A stretch of DNA of 53,967 bases. It comes from Hoylesella enoeca JCM 12259 (GTDB lineage Bacteria; Bacteroidota; Bacteroidia; Bacteroidales; Bacteroidaceae). The stretch's first letter is position 1, and each line of letters begins with the position of its first letter. The stretch is taken from NCBI RefSeq assembly GCF_000613405.1, contig NZ_BAIX01000015.1, positions 1 through 53,967 of the forward strand, in the 5' to 3' direction. Shown in pieces: positions 1 to 9,161 of this stretch. The notes under the pieces were generated by a model. That model did not search any database. It worked only from the letters and a program-made list of their open reading frames with translations, and had not been told where the DNA came from. A program made the position numbers and the translations under genes.

Positions 1-83
1 GATGAAGACCGACATGGTTGGACAACAGTTGTAGTGGGCTGACAAATCAATGATGATTTATGAATTGTAAATTATGCATTATA

Positions 84-122
84 GAAAAGGTGTGCAGAAA
101 CTTGTTCTGTACACCTTTTTCT
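84..122 (-). terminator. Bidirectional intrinsic terminator after the SusC/D locus
   Basis: A near-perfect hairpin (GGTGTGCAG paired with CTGTACACC, one G-T pair) is flanked by an A-run on one side and a T-run on the other. It can stop transcription in either direction. It lies just beyond the last minus-strand gene of the polysaccharide locus. Bases 1-83 hold no gene that I can recognise. Confidence 0.75.
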
Positions 123-155
123 TATGGGAGTTTATGATTGATTCGGCCTGACCCA

Positions 156-1067
156 TCAATACTCAACGATCGTTGTTTCGTTGATTTCCGGATCATAAAG
201 TCTCTCTCTGATCTTGAAAATCTGCCATTCGGCTAACGCTACCCAGTTTCTGCCACTTGTGGCAGACTTGATTTTGAACCAGACATATCTGAAAGGCTTT
301 TCGCTCTTGATGCTTTGTCTCGTCTCATAAACAGCCTTTTTGTCGCCGGGAAGACCTGAGAATGATTTCAACAACGTCGTTCCGGTTTCATTGGTATAAT
401 AATCGGCCGTATTTTCAAAGGCATTGCTGACCAAGACATCAATCTCTTTGGGATTGTCTTTATTGTTATTATCGCGACAAACATAACGGAATTGTAGTGC
501 CGTCCGCTCCTGTCCGAGATCGAAAACGATATAATGTGGAAACGATTTAGGCGTACTCCAACTCATGTGAAAGAAGTTGTTTTCATTCCCATCGATCAAA
601 GCAGAAAGCGGTCCTTCCGAAGTTTCGGGATCATCTGTCCACACATGAGCTATGTCAAACGTGAGTAGATCTTTATAGGTCTCATAAACGGTCTTCGTAG
701 CTGCACCAGCCTGCGCCGTAATCTTGACGATCTCGCCTCCGGTTCCGTCTGCATTGCAGGGTTGCAAGCTGTATTCAATCTCGCCGTAACGTGCTAACAG
801 ATTGTCGATTTTAATGGAATCGCTATATACACTGGCCAAACGCATCCTCGGAGAATTCTCATCCGGCACCTGATAGGTCACTTTGATGTACTTGTAAGTG
901 GGATTTTGAGGAATCGTCCATTTAATGATAACAGCTCCGGGAGCCTTCTTATAAGTGAGTGTCTGTGCATCGATAGAGGTCGGAGCAGGTCCTTTATCAT
1001 CATCGCTGCACGAGATGAAGCCTGCAATTACACACAGGCAAAACATCGAAAATATAATCTTTTTCAT
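156..1067 (-). CDS. DUF4959/DUF5000-type surface lipoprotein of the SusC/D locus
   Basis: This 303-residue protein starts with a lipoprotein signal peptide ending in FISC (Cys20), followed by SDDD, the acidic stretch that usually directs Bacteroidetes lipoproteins to the cell surface. Residues about 30-125 look like the fibronectin-like DUF4959 domain. Residues about 140-290 look like a DUF5000, discoidin-like carbohydrate-binding domain. It lies 23 bp downstream of susD on the same strand, so it is probably the third gene of the same operon. Proteins of this kind are thought to bind glycan at the cell surface beside SusD. No catalytic residues are visible, and the window shows no glycosidase that would name the substrate. 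Confidence 0.8.
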   Translation of the reverse strand: MKKIIFSMFCLCVIAGFISCSDDDKGPAPTSIDAQTLTYKKAPGAVIIKWTIPQNPTYKYIKVTYQVPDENSPRMRLASVYSDSIKIDNLLARYGEIEYSLQPCNADGTGGEIVKITAQAGAATKTVYETYKDLLTFDIAHVWTDDPETSEGPLSALIDGNENNFFHMSWSTPKSFPHYIVFDLGQERTALQFRYVCRDNNNKDNPKEIDVLVSNAFENTADYYTNETGTTLLKSFSGLPGDKKAVYETRQSIKSEKPFRYVWFKIKSATSGRNWVALAEWQIFKIRERLYDPEINETTIVEY

Positions 1068-1090
1068 CTTATTCGGTATTTAGGTATATA

Positions 1091-3025
1091 TTATCTATGA
1101 TCACCCGTGTAACCAGGATTATTGACCAAATGCGGATTTTTATTGATATCACCGATAGGAATGGGCAATAGATATTGGGTCGGAGCCTCGAACTTACGCT
1201 CAAAACTGATATCTTTGATTGTGGCAAGCTCTTCAACTGTTGTTGCATCGATATTCAGTCCTTGAGCCTTCACATTGAAATACTTTTCAGCAAGCATCCA
1301 ACGACGCATGTCCCAGAAGTTCTGGCATTCAAGATAAAACTCTGCCATCCTCTCCTGTCGTACGATTTGTCGCAGCTTAGCTTGGTCTAACGTCACACCG
1401 ACAGGGGCCCACGAAGTCTCAACTGTGGGGATTCCAGCGCGCACTCTTACCTTATTAATGTAGGTCTTGGCTGTTTCCAAATCCCCAGTTTCAACACAGG
1501 CTTCGGCATATCCGAGGTAAAGATCAGCTAAACGAATGATCGGGAACGGACTTTCTTCACGCGATCCGCCTCCGGTTGCAGCTACAACCGTGTTTGGACT
1601 GACGAATTTCTTGTTGAGATAACCGCCCGGTGAGTAGTTGCCAGGCCGCTTTTGGGTAACGGTTCCGCGGCTGCAATTACCGCCGAGAAGGAAGTTACAG
1701 ACCACGCGAGAGTCGGAAGTGTTCTTTTGTCCGTTGCTCATTGTATAAGCAGGATTAACCGGATCGTTCTGCAATTCATAGTACCCGCCTTGAAAAGCCA
1801 CCCAAGCGTAATAGCGAGGTTCACGGTCTAAGTTGAAGACTAATGTCTTTTGACCTACTTGTCCTTCGTCTGCATGATCATTATCAATAGTTACCACCTT
1901 CATTTTATCTACATCCTTAAACTCCGGATCTTCGTCCCAAGGAAGCCCGTTCTTCGTATAAAAGCGATTAAGCATTGCCCAAGTGGGACATATTCCATTC
2001 CAAGCTGATCCCGAGTCATTGTAAGGCATCGACTTGTTTTGTATTCCATACCATCCGCCACTACGTGTTTCGGCCAATAATACCTCCGGATTTACATCCT
2101 GATAATCGATATTGAGTAGTCGCATACACCGATTATAACCGGCTGCTGGATATTGATTCTTGTTGTTATCGCCGATATATCGATCTTGTTTCGTATACAA
2201 GTGATAGCCATTTTGTTCTGCAAGATCAATGGCTTCTTTCATTGCATCACGAGCCTTTTCCCATTTCTTAGGATCGTAAGAAGTAGGCATTAATAACGTG
2301 CCGTTATCTGGATCCTTCATATTTTTATATAAAACAGGAGACTGTTCATTAAAAAGAGGTGACGCTGCATACAAAAGCATCTTAGCTTTTACTGCCTTTG
2401 CTGCTACGTTTGTAGCCAAACCATATTGTATCTGAGGTCGAGTAGCCGGCAAATTTTTGGCTGCTTCATCCAACTTATCACATATCCACTGCACGCATTC
2501 ATCATAAGGCGAGCGATGAGCATAGTCTTTGACGGGTGTTTCTATGTTCGGTTCTTCTTTCACCAAGATGATAGACCCATAGCAACGAGCTAACATATAA
2601 TGGTAATAAGCAATGAGAAAATTGGTCTGGGCTTTGTAATCCGTCTTCAAATCATCATCTAATCCCGGTGTTTTATCAATAACATTAAGGAACATGTAAC
2701 ATTGACGAATGCCTTGGAAGAATGAATTCCAGTAAGAGATAACAGGAGAAGAGGCCGTGTAATTACCCTTAGGAAACGAGGCGAAAGTCTCATGTTCGAA
2801 TGAGGTTACGATCTCATCACCGGTCAATAAGTCGAGAGAACCTGAAGCAACGTTGCATTGCGGCAAGTAGCCATAGCAGGAATAGAGATACTTCTCGGCC
2901 TTATCCTTATCGGAATAAGTGTCTTTGGTCGTGGCATTCTCATCAGGAACGATGTCCAAGAAATCGCATGAAGAGAAACAGAGAACTGTTGTCGCGACAA
3001 TGATAAATTGATATATTGCTTTCAT
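1091..3025 (-). CDS. SusD/RagB family outer-membrane nutrient-binding lipoprotein
   Basis: The 644-residue product has a lipoprotein signal peptide (FSSC, Cys20) and then the DFLDIVP start common in SusD proteins. The N-terminal half (about 20-330) is the TPR-like SusD scaffold. The C-terminal part carries the RagB/SusD signature around residues 495-590, including RLADLYLGYAEA and an ERMAEFYLECQNFWDMRRW stretch. SusD proteins sit on the outer face of the outer membrane as the lid of the SusC transporter and capture oligosaccharides. The gene starts 19 bp after susC ends, so it is co-transcribed with it. The length is at the long end of the normal family range and the frame is intact. Confidence 0.93.
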   Translation of the reverse strand: MKAIYQFIIVATTVLCFSSCDFLDIVPDENATTKDTYSDKDKAEKYLYSCYGYLPQCNVASGSLDLLTGDEIVTSFEHETFASFPKGNYTASSPVISYWNSFFQGIRQCYMFLNVIDKTPGLDDDLKTDYKAQTNFLIAYYHYMLARCYGSIILVKEEPNIETPVKDYAHRSPYDECVQWICDKLDEAAKNLPATRPQIQYGLATNVAAKAVKAKMLLYAASPLFNEQSPVLYKNMKDPDNGTLLMPTSYDPKKWEKARDAMKEAIDLAEQNGYHLYTKQDRYIGDNNKNQYPAAGYNRCMRLLNIDYQDVNPEVLLAETRSGGWYGIQNKSMPYNDSGSAWNGICPTWAMLNRFYTKNGLPWDEDPEFKDVDKMKVVTIDNDHADEGQVGQKTLVFNLDREPRYYAWVAFQGGYYELQNDPVNPAYTMSNGQKNTSDSRVVCNFLLGGNCSRGTVTQKRPGNYSPGGYLNKKFVSPNTVVAATGGGSREESPFPIIRLADLYLGYAEACVETGDLETAKTYINKVRVRAGIPTVETSWAPVGVTLDQAKLRQIVRQERMAEFYLECQNFWDMRRWMLAEKYFNVKAQGLNIDATTVEELATIKDISFERKFEAPTQYLLPIPIGDINKNPHLVNNPGYTGDHR

Positions 3026-3044
3026 TTTGTTTTCTGTTGAGCGT

Positions 3045-6000
3045 TTATTTGAATGTTAATTGCAGACCAACATTGAATGTCCGTTGCAAGGGATAGGACA
3101 TTCCGGCTCCTCCTCCCATCTCCGGATCCCAGAGTTTGAAGCCCGAGAAAGTCACGATATTGGTTGCACTGGCATAAATTCGACCGAATTTGAACTTGTA
3201 ACCGACTTCTAAGTTCTTCAAACGAAGGAATGCAGCGTTACGCAACCAATGTGTAGATGCCTGCATGTTGTTGTTATTATTATATTTAGTCAGGCGTGGA
3301 TAGCGAGCGTTTGGATTCTGATTATCTTTACTCCAATAGTCATCCGCAATCCATTGCAGCACATTTCGCTTGCTTTGCGTACCGAATGGTTCGAAACCGC
3401 TCATCATCAGACTCACATTCGCTTGTCCTTGGAAGAAGAAAGAGAAGTCCCATTTCTTGTAAGCAATCGATGGTCCAAAACCATAAATGATTTCCGGAAC
3501 ATACGGATGGCCGATTTGCACACGATCATTGGCATCGATTTTTCCATCATATTCACCGTTTTGATCAGGCTGATCCTTATATTTTACATCACCGGGAGCT
3601 ATTGCAATATTACCAAGTGTTGATTTCGGGCTGTGTGCAATGTCTGCTTCATCAATGTATAAACCATCTGCCACATAACCGAGATAGGTATTTAAGCTTC
3701 TTCCCACCTGTCTCAATGCAGGACGAGTATCCGCTGCTTCATCATACTCTAACACTTTATTACGTGCAAAGGTGAATGTTCCTCTAAATTCTGCAGACAA
3801 ATCATCATTAAACTTCTTGCCGTAATTTACAGCTAAATCTACACCCCAATTCTTGACCTTAGCAAGGTTCCCATAAATCGTTGTAGCTGCTGTTCCAAAG
3901 TAATTAGGTATCGAACCTTTGGTTTGGAAGATGTGATCACGAATTTCCCGGAATGCATCCACCGTGATACTCAGCGCATCAAAGAAACGAAGATCCATTC
4001 CGATATTCAGCTTATGACCCACTTCCCACGTGAGATTAGGATTCTCGAATCTACTGAAAGACGGTCCGCTAAGACTACGTCCTTGTGATCCGTAGCCAGT
4101 AGCAAAGCCTGCACCACCTGTCAAATTCACAATAGCTTGATAAGCAAAACGCGCACCGCCTACCTGATCATTACCGACCAGACCATAAGAACCGCGTAAC
4201 TTCACTTGCTGAATCACTTTTTTGAGCGGTTCGAAGAAGGCTTCTTCACTGATATTCCAGCCCAAAGAAACCGATGGGAAGAATCCCCAGCGATGGCCTT
4301 TAGCAAAACTTTCAGAGCCGTTATATCCTGCATTGAATTCCAATAAATAGCGAGATTTATAGTCGTAAGAGGCTCGTGCAGCAAAGCCCATCCTGCGTTT
4401 GGGGAGTGATGAGAGGAAATCTGAATTGACATTAGAATTGTATTCATCTATATTGAACAGTATCATTCCACCTACATTGTGGCTTCCGAACCTCCGGTTA
4501 TAATCAAGAAACGCCTGAAAATAATACCGGCGGTCGCCCGATGTGCCGAAATAATTATTCAATAAATACTTTTGCGGTACGCCGATCGGTTTAATGGTCA
4601 TATCATATCCGCCTTCGGCAGCTTCGTTAGCGGCATAATCCGTGAGCTGGTATCTGTTGTAATTCTGAACTCTGAACTTGAGATTGTTGGTCCAGTTTTT
4701 AAAAGAGAACAAGGCCTTGAATGATAATCCCTTGGTGATAAAGTCTAATTTCTGATCGTAGTTGAGATTAGCCACAACCGTGCTTTCAAAAACATCGCGA
4801 TAACCGATCGTTGCAAGAGCCATTGGATTATCCGGATTGTAGTTTCCTGCCTGCAAAGAACCCCAGTGATACCATTCATCATTGCCCTTGGGATACATAA
4901 TCGGGAAGTCCACCGGATTAGTTCCCATAATACTGTTGAATACATTTGCAATTCCGCCACCATTCGAGGCAGCCAGCATTCCGTGCATATTGTTCATCTG
5001 AACGTTAAGGTGTAATGCTAGTGTTGCAGTCTTGGAGAGGTGGAAGTCCACATTATTCTGAAAGGCATATTTCATATAATTCGTACCATTATGATAGGAA
5101 AAGTACTTTCCGGAGACGTCTCTCAGCATACTGGTCTCATGACTTGCGTTGATATTCATAAAGTAAGTGATCTTTGCCGTACCGCCGCGCACATTGAAAT
5201 TTGCACGTTGATTCCAAGTCACTTCTTTGAAAATCTCCTTATACCAATCGACATTGGGATAGACATAAGGGTTCAAATTCTGGATTGTTCCATTGATTTT
5301 GTCTTCCGAATAGAGCACGTCGCCCGACTGTTGGTTAGTAACGGCCTCGTTATACATACGCATAAAGGTGACGCCGTCTACTGTTCTGGGACGCTTGGTG
5401 GGTGTATTAATCCAGTTTTCCACGCGCAGTCCGATTATAGGATGATCGAGATCGGCCCCCGATTTGGTCTTGATGATCAGCACACCGTTGGCTCCTCGCG
5501 TACCATACATTGCTGTTGCCGTGGCATCTTTCAGCACAGAGAAACTCTCAATGATCTCAGGTCGATGGCATTGAGGTCTGCCTGAGAGATTTCCACACCG
5601 TCCATCACGATCAATGGCGATGTGGCGCCACTCATTGTAGATATGCCGCGCACAAAGAAGTTGGCTCCATTACTGCCCGGTTCGCCGCTACGCTGATAGG
5701 CAATGACACCCGAAAGCCGCCCCGCAAACGCCGTAGAAAGATTGGTTGCAGGCACTTTCAGATCCGACGGACGCACAGTCTGAATCGATCCCGTCACTGT
5801 TTCTTTCTTCTGCGTTGTTCCGAAAGCCGTGACAACGGCCCCTTCCAAGGTCCGGACATCGTCGGAGAGCGTGATAGAAAGCACTTTGACATCGCCCACT
5901 TTGATTTTCTTGGATGTGTAACCGAGATACGACACTTCCAGCGTCGAACCTTTGGATGCCCGAATTTCAAACCGACCGTCGACATCAGTAACGGTTGCCG

Positions 6001-6277
6001 TGGAGGTTCCCTGCACTTTGATCGTAGCCCCAATCAATGGTTCGCCGGTCTTAGAATCGGTTACGACACCAACGATTTTGGGTGTTTTCTGATTAGGTGC
6101 AGGGCTTTCCAGTGCCTTTTCAGTACTTGATCCGCCCGCAACACCCATGACATAAGGGCCTGTAGATACACCACCGGCACTCGCTTTCAGCTGCATTGAA
6201 GGCACAGACAGCAATAAAGCCGTTCCGTATATGCCACAACACAAATGAGTCGTTAATTTTTTTGGTAGTTGCAACAT
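3045..6277 (-). CDS. SusC/RagA TonB-linked outer-membrane transporter, broken by one frameshift
   Basis: Two frames together encode about 1077 residues of a SusC-type TonB-dependent transporter. The first part (from 6277) has a signal sequence, a carboxypeptidase-D-regulatory-like domain (about residues 65-145, VVTDSKTGEPLIGATIKVQG), a TonB-box-like segment (TLEGAVVTAFG) and the start of the plug. The second part (to 3045) resumes at ATAMYGTRGANGVLIIKTKSG and runs through the beta-barrel to a terminal Phe-Lys. The break is at 5560-5561. Adding one G to the GG there restores DLNAIDPEIIESFSVLKDAT across the plug. The rest of both halves is undamaged, so this is either a sequencing error or a very recent mutation. 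Partner SusD lies 19 bp downstream. Confidence 0.88.
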
Positions 6278-6341
6278 TGCTAGGTTGTAAGTTATTAAGT
6301 TGGTTAATCCTAATGGATCTCGGTATTTCCGAGTCTCGGAG

Positions 6342-6349
6342 CAAAAGTA
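6342..6349 (-). promoter_or_regulatory. Candidate promoter of the susC operon
   Basis: On the minus strand this reads TACTTTTG, matching the Bacteroidetes -7 consensus TAnnTTTG, 65 bp before the susC start. A convincing -33 TTTG is not present. Just downstream, at 6328-6340, a small perfect palindrome (TCCGAG-T-CTCGGA) overlaps the expected transcription start and could be an operator. This is a pattern match only. Confidence 0.45.
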
Positions 6350-6553
6350 ACCAAAAAATGAATAACACTCGCATAAAAATCTTTCGATTTGTTTTTTTTG
6401 TATTAAACAACGTTAATCACCATGCGCTCCGATAATAAACATGCTTAATTTCAATCTTTACTTTACAAAATGGAAGTATATTCAGTTTATTCAGTTATAA
6501 TATAATAAACGAGAGTCTCATGAAAATCAAGACTCAACTAACAGTTACTTAAC

Positions 6554-6576
6554 GTGCAATTAACCGTTAATTGCAC
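6554..6576. repeat. 11-bp palindrome near the left edge of the mobile island
   Basis: GTGCAATTAAC and GTTAATTGCAC form a perfect inverted repeat around one central C. It lies between the susC promoter region and the mobilization genes. A related but imperfect string (TTAATTGCGCTGCAA) occurs near 25630, just outside the integrases at the other end of the island, so the element may be connected with the island boundary. Confidence 0.5.
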
Positions 6577-6618
6577 GGCAAGATAATTCTCAAAACACAA
6601 CCTGTTGAAAATAAAGAA

Positions 6619-6656
6619 GTTACCTTGTTAGTATAACTAAACTGGTAACGATTTGG
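6619..6656. repeat. Left-end GTTACC/GGTAAC motif cluster (candidate integrase site)
   Basis: GTTACC at 6619-6624 faces GGTAAC at 6644-6649. The string CTGGTAACGATTTGG (6642-6656) matches 14 of 15 bases at 25464-25478, upstream of the integrase genes at the other end of the island. Inverted or repeated short motifs at both ends of an integrated element are typical of integrase arm sites or attachment sites. The actual crossover point cannot be fixed from this sequence alone. Confidence 0.4.
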
Positions 6657-6700
6657 AAACGAGCGAACTACTTGGCTCCGCTGTTTTCTGCCTAACAAAG

Positions 6701-6758
6701 AACGCTTGTTATTCTGTTTGCAAAGATAATACTTTGCTGGCGAATAACAAGCGTTTTT
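6701..6758 (-). terminator. Large hairpin closing the mobilization gene cluster
   Basis: AACGCTTGTTATT (6701-6713) pairs perfectly with AATAACAAGCGTT (6743-6755), with a second inner stem GCAAAG/CTTTGC. It lies about 50 bp past the end of the relaxase reading frame. A T-run follows on the plus strand, and the minus-strand side has only a weak one, so it may stop transcription in both directions. Confidence 0.55.
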
Positions 6759-6808
6759 AATGAGATATTCTTCTTTCTGCACTTTTCTAATGCGATTTTT
6801 GATAGGGA

Positions 6809-7869
6809 CTATAATCCTCGTCTGCGCTTCTTCTTTCTGTTGGCTTGGTTTCTGAGTTTGCGCTGCCATGCTGTTTCTGCATAGTCATAGCCATGCGTAG
6901 TTGGTGTAATCAAATCTCCGAACCCTTCCACCACTTCATCGACTGCACTAACGATGGTGTCTGCCACTGCACCAATGGAGTTCTGCGCTCGTGGAGTATC
7001 ATTGTCTCGTAAGACAGTGGAACGGCTTTTGGGTACAAGCTGATAACCTGTATCAGATTGTCCTCCCTTTTCAGTTGCCTTCTGTATTACTTGGTGTGGT
7101 TTATTTGTTTCTTCCTTGTTGGTTGCTTCAAAGTTCTTCTGCAAGGAACGGTAGCCGAACTCTCTGCCGATTTCGGAAGCTTTGAACGATTGTCCGCTGT
7201 ATGAGAACTTTAAGCCATAAATCTTGCCTTGTTTATTCTTCATGCGCTCTATGATGATGCCGTTCTTGTTCAACTCGATAGAAACATAGAGTGTCCCATG
7301 ATGCCTGTACCTTTGTATTTTTCAAGCAAGGCATAGCAGATTTGCTGTACCTGCTATTTTGTTTGCTCTCTCGTGAGATTAGCCTTTGTCTTTTGGTGTT
7401 TCTTTTCTGCCTTGACCTCTTTTGCGATAGTCAAGCCTTTCTCCCGACTAATGTCCTCCGCTACCCTTGCTGCCCTGTTGCTCACAAAAGTGGTGTCATA
7501 TACCTCTCCATACAGACTGATGCGGTTGGCAATGATGTGAATATGTCTGTTATCGGTGTCCTTGTGCGTTACTGCCACCCATTGGTGGTTGTCAAGTCCC
7601 ATTCGCTTGGCAAACAAATGAGCTATCCTCATAAGTTCGGACACAGGCAGCTTTTTCTCGTCCTGCGGTGCAATGCCTATTTCGATACGGAGAAACTTGT
7701 TCCTGCAACGGCTGTTGTAGTCACTGACCACTTTCATTTCCTCATAGATTGCCTTTGGCTCCCTGCTGCAAAGATTGTGGAAGGCAAGCCGATAGCCGAG
7801 CTTGCCCTCTCTGAAAATATAGTCCAGAGCCGTGCTTCCGTGGGCTATCGCCTTGCACTTACCTATCAT
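6809..7869 (-). pseudogene. Mobilization relaxase (MobB/BmgA-like), disrupted
   Basis: The first 171 codons encode the N-terminal nuclease domain of a Relaxase/Mobilization protein (PF03432 type). It begins MIGKCKAIAHG and holds the metal-binding histidines in NRHIHIIANR. Two lesions follow. An in-frame TAG lies at 7354-7356, with the reading continuing as QVQQICYALLEKYKGTGIMG. A one-base loss lies near 7295-7297, after which the frame shifts to TLYVSIELNKNGIIIERMKN and a basic tail ending KKKRRRGL. Repaired, it would be about 353 residues. Relaxases nick oriT and lead the strand during conjugal transfer. The nonsense codon means this copy is probably inactive. It overlaps the preceding mob gene by 11 bp. 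Confidence 0.8.
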
Positions 7870-8284
7870 TTCTCTTCATATTTAAGACCTTATATACCTC
7901 ATCTTCCACACGAAAATGCGGGTCGTAAAATCGCTTAAATGCTTCTTTGGCACATAGCGATAGATTCTTTGTGATGAGTACCCACCTTTCGTCCTTGACC
8001 TTGATGAGGTTGGAAACCTGCCCATAGAATTTTCCTGTCTGCTGGAGAATGGCAATGGCTTCCCTTTCATTTTCGGTCATCTTGGGAACGGCAGTCACTT
8101 CTCTGTTAAGGAGTATCTCACGGCAGTAGTCTGAGAACTTCCGCCCTGCACTTTCCGCTTTTGACTTGATACGCTGCTTCTCTTCACTGGTACATCTTAC
8201 CTTGATGAACTCCGTCTTGTTCATCCTCTGTTCTTCCTTATCCTGTTGCTGCCATCGGGCAGCTTTTCCCTTGTATCTTTTCAT
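7859..8284 (-). CDS. MobA/MobC-like relaxosome accessory protein
   Basis: This 141-residue basic protein has a central segment (TEFIKVRCTSEEKQRIKSKA, then GRKFSDYCREILL) like the ribbon-helix-helix DNA-binding part of plasmid mobilization relaxosome proteins. The C-terminal half resembles the MobC domain (QQTGKFYGQVSNLIKVKDE). Such proteins bind oriT and help the relaxase nick. Its stop overlaps the relaxase start by 11 bp, the usual arrangement for this pair in Bacteroidetes mobilizable elements. An internal Met (MNKTEFIKV) is an alternative start. The frame is intact, unlike its partner. Confidence 0.8.
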   Translation of the reverse strand: MKRYKGKAARWQQQDKEEQRMNKTEFIKVRCTSEEKQRIKSKAESAGRKFSDYCREILLNREVTAVPKMTENEREAIAILQQTGKFYGQVSNLIKVKDERWVLITKNLSLCAKEAFKRFYDPHFRVEDEVYKVLNMKRNDR

Positions 8285-8369
8285 ATAAGTTTCCTTGAAA
8301 GTTTATCATCGTAGATGATTCATTGTCTCTTAATTCCTGAACACTGACCGATGAGAACGTAGTGATTAC

Positions 8370-8440
8370 GGTCTAACCTCCCCGACAGTCTGACAAGGGG
8401 GGCAAGCGCAGTTTGTGGGTACAAACTGACGTCTTGCAAT
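8370..8440. other. Candidate oriT region upstream of the mob genes
   Basis: The 400-bp gap before the mob genes is rich in inverted repeats. The best is CAGTTTGT-GGGT-ACAAACTG at 8409-8428. A CCCC/GGGG pair flanks 8380-8400, and CTGAC...GTCAG spans about 8426-8445. Transfer origins of Bacteroides mobilizable elements usually lie just upstream of the mob genes and contain such repeats. No nick consensus was identified, so this is a positional inference. Confidence 0.35.
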
Positions 8441-8556
8441 GTCAGTGATAAGACCATTTACACACGAGGCGTATTGCAGCCGAAAAGTGAATGCCGTGCA
8501 TTCTGTGTTTAACTGTGTTCGTGGTGCTCTCATCATTCAGATGTCTGCTTGCTAAA

Positions 8557-8616
8557 AATATGATGTCATATTTGCCCAAATATGACGTCTCATTTACGAG
8601 AATATGACATCATATT
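8557..8616. repeat. Three near-identical palindromic sites, likely operator or replication sites
   Basis: AATATGATGTCATATT (8557-8572) and AATATGACATCATATT (8601-8616) are exact reverse complements. A third copy, AAATATGACGTC, lies between them at 8578-8589. Each unit is itself nearly palindromic, as expected for a dimeric DNA-binding protein. They lie between the DUF3408 gene and the mob genes, in the likely promoter region of the latter. Confidence 0.6.
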
Positions 8617-8687
8617 TTAATGCGATAGTAGGATTAGAGCGGGAAATAAATCTTTTGAAATTCATCCCTCGTCCCCCCTCCTGCGGT

Positions 8688-9128
8688 TTATAACCTCCTC
8701 CATTTCTCTATGTCCTCACCGTACTCCTCCAGATGGAGGCGCACGATGTTCTCCACGAAACTTGAGAGGTTGCTGCGCCTGTCACCCAACCTGCGGACGA
8801 TGAAGTCGGCACGTTCCTGTGTCGCCCTGCTCAGATAAACCGCCTTTCGCTCGCTCAGCTTGGTTGGCACAAGATAGGCTTGCTTATAGGCTTCGAGTGT
8901 CTTCTTTCTCATCTTGGCACTGATACGCCGTTGAACGGTTGCATTCTCTGTGTGCAGTGTAGGTTCGGATGGCTCGGAAGCTATTACTTCTCGGCAATCT
9001 GTTTCCTTTGATGGAGCTTTTGCCTGTGGTTGTTCTTCCACCTCATCTTTCTCTCCCAAGTAAGATGAAAGACTTTTCCTTTCTGTTCTTTCATTACTTT
9101 CCTGTCTGTTCATGTTTGGAAAAGCCAC
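8688..9128 (-). CDS. DUF3408 family mobile-element protein
   Basis: The 146-residue product has a variable polar N-terminus (about residues 1-65). The conserved C-terminal region (ISAKMRKKTLEAYKQAYLVP through FVENIVRLHLEEYGEDIEKW) is typical of the DUF3408 family carried by Bacteroides conjugative and mobilizable transposons. The C-terminal helices resemble small DNA-binding folds, and a role in partition or relaxosome regulation has been suggested for the family but is not shown here. It lies between the VapE-type gene and the mob genes, its standard position. Met6 (start at 9113) is a possible alternative start. Confidence 0.8.
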   Translation of the reverse strand: MAFPNMNRQESNERTERKSLSSYLGEKDEVEEQPQAKAPSKETDCREVIASEPSEPTLHTENATVQRRISAKMRKKTLEAYKQAYLVPTKLSERKAVYLSRATQERADFIVRRLGDRRSNLSSFVENIVRLHLEEYGEDIEKWRRL

Positions 9129-9161
9129 TCTACTTTGACCCTTTTGGGCAAACAGGATTGC

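Noticed and set aside
6277..6800. tRNA gene as integration target of the island
   Set aside because: No cloverleaf or T-loop could be read at either edge, so insertion at a tRNA is not supported.
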